Assembly (NCBI GenBank): GCA_044464225.1 | Contig: JBIQLN010000002.1 | Span: forward strand, 279,942 to 343,941 | Source of the DNA: 66-474 sp044464225 | Lineage (GTDB): Bacteria > Pseudomonadota > Gammaproteobacteria > Xanthomonadales > Rhodanobacteraceae | Direction of reading: 5' to 3' | Length of the DNA stretch: 64,000 nt | In this document: in pieces, positions 59,798 through 64,000 of the stretch | Position numbering within the stretch: the first letter of the stretch is position 1 | Layout: each line of letters opens with the position of its first letter | The notes under the pieces: model-generated | Told to the model about the DNA's origin: nothing | The model's input: the letters and a program-made list of their open reading frames with translations, nothing else | Database searches by the model: none | Translations under genes and position numbers: made by a program

Positions 59798-60469
59798 ATG
59801 CCCACGCTGTACATCGCCAACAAGAATTATTCGTCGTGGTCGCTGCGCCCGTGGGTGCTGTTGCGCGAACTCGGGATCCCGTTCCAGGAAGAGGTCATGC
59901 CGTTCCACGGTGCCGCGTTCACGGCATTCTCGCCCAGCGGCAAGGTGCCTTGCCTGGTGGACGGCGCCATCACGGTGTGGGATTCGCTGGCGATCACCGA
60001 ATACCTTGCCGAGTCGCACCCGGATGTCTGGCCCGCCGACAAGGCCGCACGCGCCTTCGCGCGTTGTGCCGCCGCGGAGATGCATTCGGGCTTCGCGGCG
60101 CTGCGCACGCAATGCGGGATGAACTGCGGCGTCCGGATCAAGCTGCATCGGGTCGACGACGCCTTGCAGCGCGACCTCGCGCGCTTGAACGCGCTGTGGA
60201 ACGACGGCCTGCAACGCTTCGGCGGCCCTTTCCTCGCGGGCAAGGCTTTCAGCGCGGCCGACGCGTTCTACGCGCCGGTGGCATTTCGCATCCAGAGCTA
60301 CGCGCCGCCGCTGGACGACGCGGCGAACGCGTACGCACAACGTTTGTTGGCGCTGGCATCGATGCGGGAATGGTATGGCGACGCGCTCAAGGAGACCTGG
60401 CGCGACGCCGCGCACGATGCCGAAGCGGCGGAGTGGGGCACGATCACCGGGGACTTGCGCGCAGTCTGA
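59798..60469 (+). CDS. Glutathione S-transferase family protein
   Basis: A 223-residue GST. The thioredoxin-like N-terminal domain shows TLYIANKNYSSWSLRPWVLL, SPSGKVPCLVDG and WDSLAITEYLAE, and the C-terminal helical domain shows FLAGKAFSAADAFYAPVAFR. The NKNYSSWSLR start is typical of the YfcF/MAAI-like group. The ATG at 59798 is preferred over 59768, which lacks family sequence. Confidence 0.92.
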   Translation: MPTLYIANKNYSSWSLRPWVLLRELGIPFQEEVMPFHGAAFTAFSPSGKVPCLVDGAITVWDSLAITEYLAESHPDVWPADKAARAFARCAAAEMHSGFAALRTQCGMNCGVRIKLHRVDDALQRDLARLNALWNDGLQRFGGPFLAGKAFSAADAFYAPVAFRIQSYAPPLDDAANAYAQRLLALASMREWYGDALKETWRDAAHDAEAAEWGTITGDLRAV

Positions 60470-60479
60470 CCAGGCGCCG

Positions 60480-61121
60480 TCACGGCAATTCCCCGGTGCT
60501 GTGCGGGTCCTCGCTGTACGGATGCATGGCCGCGAGGAAGCCCGGTTGCGACTGCACGCGCGCGATCCATGCACGGAAGTGCGGATACGGTTCCAGGGCA
60601 ATGCCGGCCTCTTCCGCGCGGCTGGCGTAGGCGAACACCGACATGTCCGCGATGCTGTAGCGGTCGTTGGCGAGGAACGAGCGCGCGGACAATTCGCGAT
60701 CGAGGATACCCAAGGTCCGCAATGCGCCCGCGCGTTTCATCTCGACCAGTGCCGGCGCGCGCTGCGCCAGCTTGCCGGTGAGCGTCCAGTAACGCAGCGA
60801 ACCGATCACCGACTCCACGCGCTCCTGTTCGAAATGCAGCCACTGCTGCACCTTGGCGCGCTCGAACGGATCGGAAGGCAGGTACGGCGTGCCGTCGGCG
60901 AGGTAGGCGAGGATCGCGTTGGATTCCGCCAGCGTGCGGCCGTCTTCCAGGCGGATCGCCGGCACGGTGCCGGTCGGATTGATGGAGAGATATGCTTCGG
61001 TGCGTCCCGCACCCTCGAAGATGCTCACGGTTTCGGTGCGGTACGGACGGCCGAGATGGTGCAGCAGCTGGCGCACTTTCCAGCCGTTCTGAGAGGCCGG
61101 GTAATCGAACAAGGTCAGCAT
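60480..61121 (-). CDS. Glutathione S-transferase family protein (second copy, different subgroup)
   Basis: A 213-residue GST: TLFDYPASQNGWKVRQLLHH, SINPTGTVPAIRLEDGRTLA (proline of the glutathione site), ESNAILAYLADGT, and C-terminal SFLANDRYSIADMSVFAYAS. It converges on the preceding GST but shares little sequence with it beyond the fold, so it is not a recent duplicate. Start taken at MLTLFDYP. Confidence 0.92.
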   Translation of the reverse strand: MLTLFDYPASQNGWKVRQLLHHLGRPYRTETVSIFEGAGRTEAYLSINPTGTVPAIRLEDGRTLAESNAILAYLADGTPYLPSDPFERAKVQQWLHFEQERVESVIGSLRYWTLTGKLAQRAPALVEMKRAGALRTLGILDRELSARSFLANDRYSIADMSVFAYASRAEEAGIALEPYPHFRAWIARVQSQPGFLAAMHPYSEDPHSTGELP

Positions 61122-61248
61122 GGTGTGGCTCCGGAATCGTGAAGCGCGCAGCTTGCCAGCGTGACCGATCCCGGGCCATCCGTTTCCTGCGGTGCACGAA
61201 GGACAAACGGCAGTGGATCCGGATCGGTCGCCGGTCCGCGGCGTCCGC

Positions 61249-62202
61249 TCACGCCGGCCGCTCGGCGAACCGATCGGTGGCTTCGACCAGCTTGTCGACG
61301 ATGGCGGGATCGGATGCGGCATGCCCCGCCAGCACGACGTGAAACGCCGCCTCCGGCCAGGCCTCGTGCAAATCGAACGCGGTCTTGACCGGGCAGATGA
61401 TGTCGTAGCGGCCGTGCACGATGACGCCAGGGATACGGCGGATGCGATCGACCGCGCGCAGCAGTTGCCCCGGCTCCATGAACATGCCGTTGCGGAAATA
61501 GTGCGCTTCCAGGCGTGCCAGGCTCACCGCCTTGTGCGGCTCGTCGAAATCACCGGCGGCATCCGGATCGTGGACCAGCGTGGTGCTGCCCCCTTCGTAG
61601 GCGCTCCATGCCCTCGCCGCGGCGAGGCGAACGGCTTGATCGCTGCTGTCCAGCCGCCGCCAGTAGGCTTCGACCATGTTGTCCCGCTCGGCGTCGGGAA
61701 TGAAGTCGCGGAAGCGCGCCCAACGCTCGGGGAAAATGCAGCGGGCACCGCCGTCCATTTCATTGAACCAGCGCATCTCCTCCGCGCGTCCCAGGAAGAT
61801 GCCGCGCAACACCAGCCCCGTCACGCAATCCGGATGCGCTTGGGCATAGGCAAGCGCGAGGGTCGAACCCCACGAGCCGCCGAACACCAGCCAGTGCCGG
61901 ATGCCGAGGTGTTCGCGAATCTTTTCGATATCGGCCACCAGATGCTGCGTGGTGTTGGCGTCGAGGCTGGCGAAAGGCGTGGACTGCCCGGCGCCGCGCT
62001 GATCGAACAACACCACGCGCCAGCGTGCGGGATCGAAGAAGCGGCGGTGATACGGCGACAGGCCCGCGCCCGGTCCGCCGTGCAGGAACACCGCCGGCAG
62101 GCCTCCCGGAGTGCCGCATTCCTCGAGGTACAGCGTGTGCCCGTCGCCCACTGCAAGGCGCTCGGTACGGTACGGTTCGATTTCGGGGTATAGCTCACGC
62201 AC
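61249..62202 (-). CDS. pip: Proline iminopeptidase
   Basis: Cleaves N-terminal proline from peptides (S33 alpha/beta hydrolase). The GTG at 62202 is chosen: GAAGGA lies 10 bases before it, and the 317-residue product starting (M)RELYPEIEPYRTERL has the usual family length, while earlier ATGs run into the intergenic repeat. Motifs: FLHGGPGAGLSPYHRRFFDP, LFDQRGAGQSTP, nucleophile in VFGGSWGSTLALAYAQ, GIFLGRAEEMRWF, Asp in HGRYDIICP and His in VLAGHAASDP. Confidence 0.94.
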   Translation of the reverse strand: MRELYPEIEPYRTERLAVGDGHTLYLEECGTPGGLPAVFLHGGPGAGLSPYHRRFFDPARWRVVLFDQRGAGQSTPFASLDANTTQHLVADIEKIREHLGIRHWLVFGGSWGSTLALAYAQAHPDCVTGLVLRGIFLGRAEEMRWFNEMDGGARCIFPERWARFRDFIPDAERDNMVEAYWRRLDSSDQAVRLAAARAWSAYEGGSTTLVHDPDAAGDFDEPHKAVSLARLEAHYFRNGMFMEPGQLLRAVDRIRRIPGVIVHGRYDIICPVKTAFDLHEAWPEAAFHVVLAGHAASDPAIVDKLVEATDRFAERPA

Positions 62203-62242
62203 AACGGCTGGTTCCTTCGAAGTCCGACATCGCATCGATAGC

Positions 62243-62358
62243 GTTGTCATGCCGGACAAGCCCGCGCAGCGTGCGCGATCCGGAATCGGTTCCAATGCAG
62301 CCGACAACCGGTTCCGGTTTCCACCCGCGAACATCGCGGATCGCCCCGGCATGACAAC
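62243..62358. repeat. Intergenic element with perfect 13-base inverted ends
   Basis: GTTGTCATGCCGG (62243-62255) is matched exactly by CCGGCATGACAAC (62346-62358). The ends are a variant of the TCGTCATCCCGG ends at 40740 and 54734. The element fills the gap between ubiE and pip. Confidence 0.75.
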
Positions 62359-62376
62359 GAGGGGGCACGTCCCGGG

Positions 62377-63138
62377 TCACACCTTGTAGCCGCGATGGAT
62401 CGCGACGATCCCCGCGGAAAGATTGCGCACCTGGACGTTGCGGAAGCCGGCGGCTTTCATCATGGCCTTCAGCGCCGCCTGGTCGGGATGCTTGCGGATC
62501 GATTCGGCGAGGTAGCGGTAGCTGTCCTCGTCGTGCGCGACCAGCCTGCCGATGCGCGGCAGCACCTGGAAGGAATGGAAATCGTACAGCGGCTTCAGCC
62601 ACTCCTGGTTGAGGCGCGAGAACTCCAGGATCACCACGCGGCCGCCGGGCTTCAGCACGCGCTGCATTTCCGCGAGCGCCTTGTCCTTGTCGGTGACGTT
62701 GCGCAGGCCGAAGGCGATCGTGACCGCGTCGAAGGACTGGTCCGGAAACGGCAATGCCTCGGCGTTCACCTGCGCCCAGCGCAAACCCTGGAGCAAGCCA
62801 CGATCGAGCAGCCGGTCGCGGCCGGCGTGCAACATCGCGGCATTGATGTCGGCGACGACGATTTCGCCCTTGTCGCCCACGCGCGGCAACAGCAGTGCGG
62901 CGATGTCGCCCGTGCCGCCGGCGAGATCCAGTACGCGGTCGCCCCTGCGGATGCCGGACGTCGACACGAAATGGCGCTTCCACCAACGGTGGATGCCGAA
63001 CGACATCAGGTCGTTCATCACGTCGTACTTGCCGGCGACGGAGGAGAACACTTCGCCAACCAGTTTCTGCTTGTCGGCGACGGGCACTTCGCGATAGCCG
63101 AAGTGGGTAGTAGCACCGGGGATATGCGGTTCGGTCAT
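62377..63138 (-). CDS. ubiE: Ubiquinone/menaquinone biosynthesis C-methyltransferase UbiE
   Basis: SAM-dependent C-methylation in quinone synthesis. It has 253 residues. Family sequence: THFGYREVPVADKQKLVGEV, FSSVAGKYDVMNDLMSFGIH, motif I VLDLAGGTGDIAALL, AFGLRNVTDKDKALAEMQRV, LKPGGRVVILEFS, SIRKHPDQAALKAMM and the C-terminal GIVAIHRGYKV. Confidence 0.96.
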   Translation of the reverse strand: MTEPHIPGATTHFGYREVPVADKQKLVGEVFSSVAGKYDVMNDLMSFGIHRWWKRHFVSTSGIRRGDRVLDLAGGTGDIAALLLPRVGDKGEIVVADINAAMLHAGRDRLLDRGLLQGLRWAQVNAEALPFPDQSFDAVTIAFGLRNVTDKDKALAEMQRVLKPGGRVVILEFSRLNQEWLKPLYDFHSFQVLPRIGRLVAHDEDSYRYLAESIRKHPDQAALKAMMKAAGFRNVQVRNLSAGIVAIHRGYKV

Positions 63139-63177
63139 GTCTGCATTCTACGTGCACTTGCAGGATGCGCCGATACG

Positions 63178-63207
63178 AAAAACCCCTCTTCGCGAGAAGA
63201 GGGGTTT
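63178..63207 (-). terminator. Rho-independent terminator after the M16 peptidase gene
   Basis: The arms AACCCCTCTTC and GAAGAGGGGTT form a perfect 11-base stem with a four-base loop. On the minus strand it is followed by a T-run, ending transcripts from the M16 gene (stop at 63231). An A-run on the other flank means it could also work rightward. Confidence 0.9.
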
Positions 63208-63230
63208 CGTTGGGCAGCGGCAGCGGCGGC

Positions 63231-64000
63231 TTACTTCACCGGTTTGCCGTCGGCGTCGATCACATGCACTTCGCCGAGATTCAGCGCACGCACCGGCTGC
63301 TCGATCTTGGAAAGATCGCCGACGATCACCCAGGTCAAATGATCCGGATGGATCACTTCCCTGGCAGCCGCATTGATTTCGGCGTCCTTCTGGGCTTCGA
63401 TCCGGCCCTTCAAGGTCTGCACGTAGTCATCCGGACGGTCGTACTTGACGATGCCCGCGACCGCCGACAGGACGGCCTGCGCGGTTTCGTACTGCCCCGG
63501 CATCCTGCGGATGTCGTTGTCCTTGATCTTCTGGATTTCCTTGTCGGTGAGCGGCTTGTCGCCGACCACCGCACGCGCTTCCTTCAGCACTTCTTCCGCG
63601 GACGGCGCGGTCTTGTCGGTCTGCACCGGCGCGTACATCAGGAACGGCCGCTGGCCCACCGCGCTGGGGCTGAAGCTGAAGGCGCCATAGGCCCAGTGCT
63701 TGTCCTCGCGCAGGTTCATGTTGAGGCGCGAGGTGAAGGTGCCGCCGAACGCGCTGTTCATCGTGCCGATCTCGAGGTTGTTCGGCGCCTTGGTCGACGG
63801 CGCGACCAAGCCCGCGATGATCACCGACTGCTGCGCGCCCGGACGGTTGACCAGGTAGACGCTGGACTTCGCCGGGTAATCCACCTTGGCGAGGTTCTTG
63901 GCCGGGATCGGCGTGGCCGGTGCGTTCCAGTCACCGAACACCTTTTCCAGTTGCGGGATGATCTTGTCCAGCGTGGTGTCGCCCGCCACCAGGATTTTCA
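63231..64000 (-). CDS. M16 family metallopeptidase, C-terminal part (5' end beyond window)
   Basis: The frame is open to the right edge, so only the last 256 residues are seen. They match the second, non-catalytic M16 domain: GDWNAPATPIPAKN, VYLVNRPGAQQSVIIAGLVA, NSAFGGTFTSRLNMNLREDK and HWAYGAFSFSP. The zinc motif HxxEH would lie outside the window. Proteins of this type are exported zinc peptidases. A terminator follows. Confidence 0.9.
   Translation of the reverse strand, partial: KILVAGDTTLDKIIPQLEKVFGDWNAPATPIPAKNLAKVDYPAKSSVYLVNRPGAQQSVIIAGLVAPSTKAPNNLEIGTMNSAFGGTFTSRLNMNLREDKHWAYGAFSFSPSAVGQRPFLMYAPVQTDKTAPSAEEVLKEARAVVGDKPLTDKEIQKIKDNDIRRMPGQYETAQAVLSAVAGIVKYDRPDDYVQTLKGRIEAQKDAEINAAAREVIHPDHLTWVIVGDLSKIEQPVRALNLGEVHVIDADGKPVK

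Noticed and set aside
59798..61121. Two neighbouring glutathione S-transferase genes as a recent duplication
   Set aside because: They are on opposite strands and share only fold-level motifs, so they belong to different subgroups.
1..64000. CRISPR arrays, rRNA, tRNA, integrase or transposase genes
   Set aside because: No regular spaced repeats, no RNA-gene signatures and no recombinase motifs were seen on reading; a dedicated scan (tRNAscan-SE, ISfinder) could not be run.

Overview
The window looks like chromosome from a G+C-rich gammaproteobacterium of the Xanthomonadales, most likely Rhodanobacteraceae (Dyella/Rhodanobacter/Luteibacter-like). The grounds are base composition, the order mltB-rlpA-dacC-ybeD-lipB, and the style of the housekeeping proteins; the genus is an inference. 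No rRNA, tRNA, CRISPR array or intact insertion sequence was recognised.

Positions 1-6 kb (minus strand) hold a two-partner secretion pair: an outer-membrane TpsB transporter followed at once by a large filamentous-haemagglutinin-like TpsA exoprotein. TpsA runs off the left edge and carries internal 64-residue and 134-residue repeats.

Positions 6.1-36.9 kb (minus strand) are one long type VI secretion (T6SS) locus, read from 36.9 kb downwards: tssB, tssC, hcp, tagJ, tssE, tssF, tssG, clpV, an A+T-rich cargo gene, a second unrecognised cargo gene, a PAAR spike tip, a TPR-methyltransferase, vgrG, a small unknown gene, tagH (FHA), tssK, tssL (with OmpA domain), tssM, tagF (fused to a decayed PP2C domain), pppA, ppkA (kinase fused to a formylglycine-enzyme-like domain) and a 97-residue ORF. 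Sheath, tube, baseplate, membrane complex, recycling ATPase and the kinase/phosphatase/FHA/TagF post-translational switch are all present. tssA and tssJ were not found. The 24.0-27.2 kb segment between clpV and vgrG is the accessory core: unknown cargo, foreign base composition, and a decayed duplicate of the clpV 3' end.

Positions 37.4-64 kb are ordinary chromosome. They hold peptidoglycan genes (mltB, rlpA, dacC), ybeD-lipB, the tail-specific protease prc, uvrD, an AI-2E-family permease, pyrF, a lipoprotein, plsB, a GNAT acetyltransferase, a DUF465 protein, ttcA, rdgC, a YgjP-like metallopeptidase, an alpha/beta hydrolase, an M1 aminopeptidase, two glutathione S-transferases, proline iminopeptidase, ubiE and the end of an M16 peptidase followed by a strong terminator. 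Several intergenic gaps contain short elements with inverted ends of the type TCGTCATCCCGG, a REP/MITE-like family.
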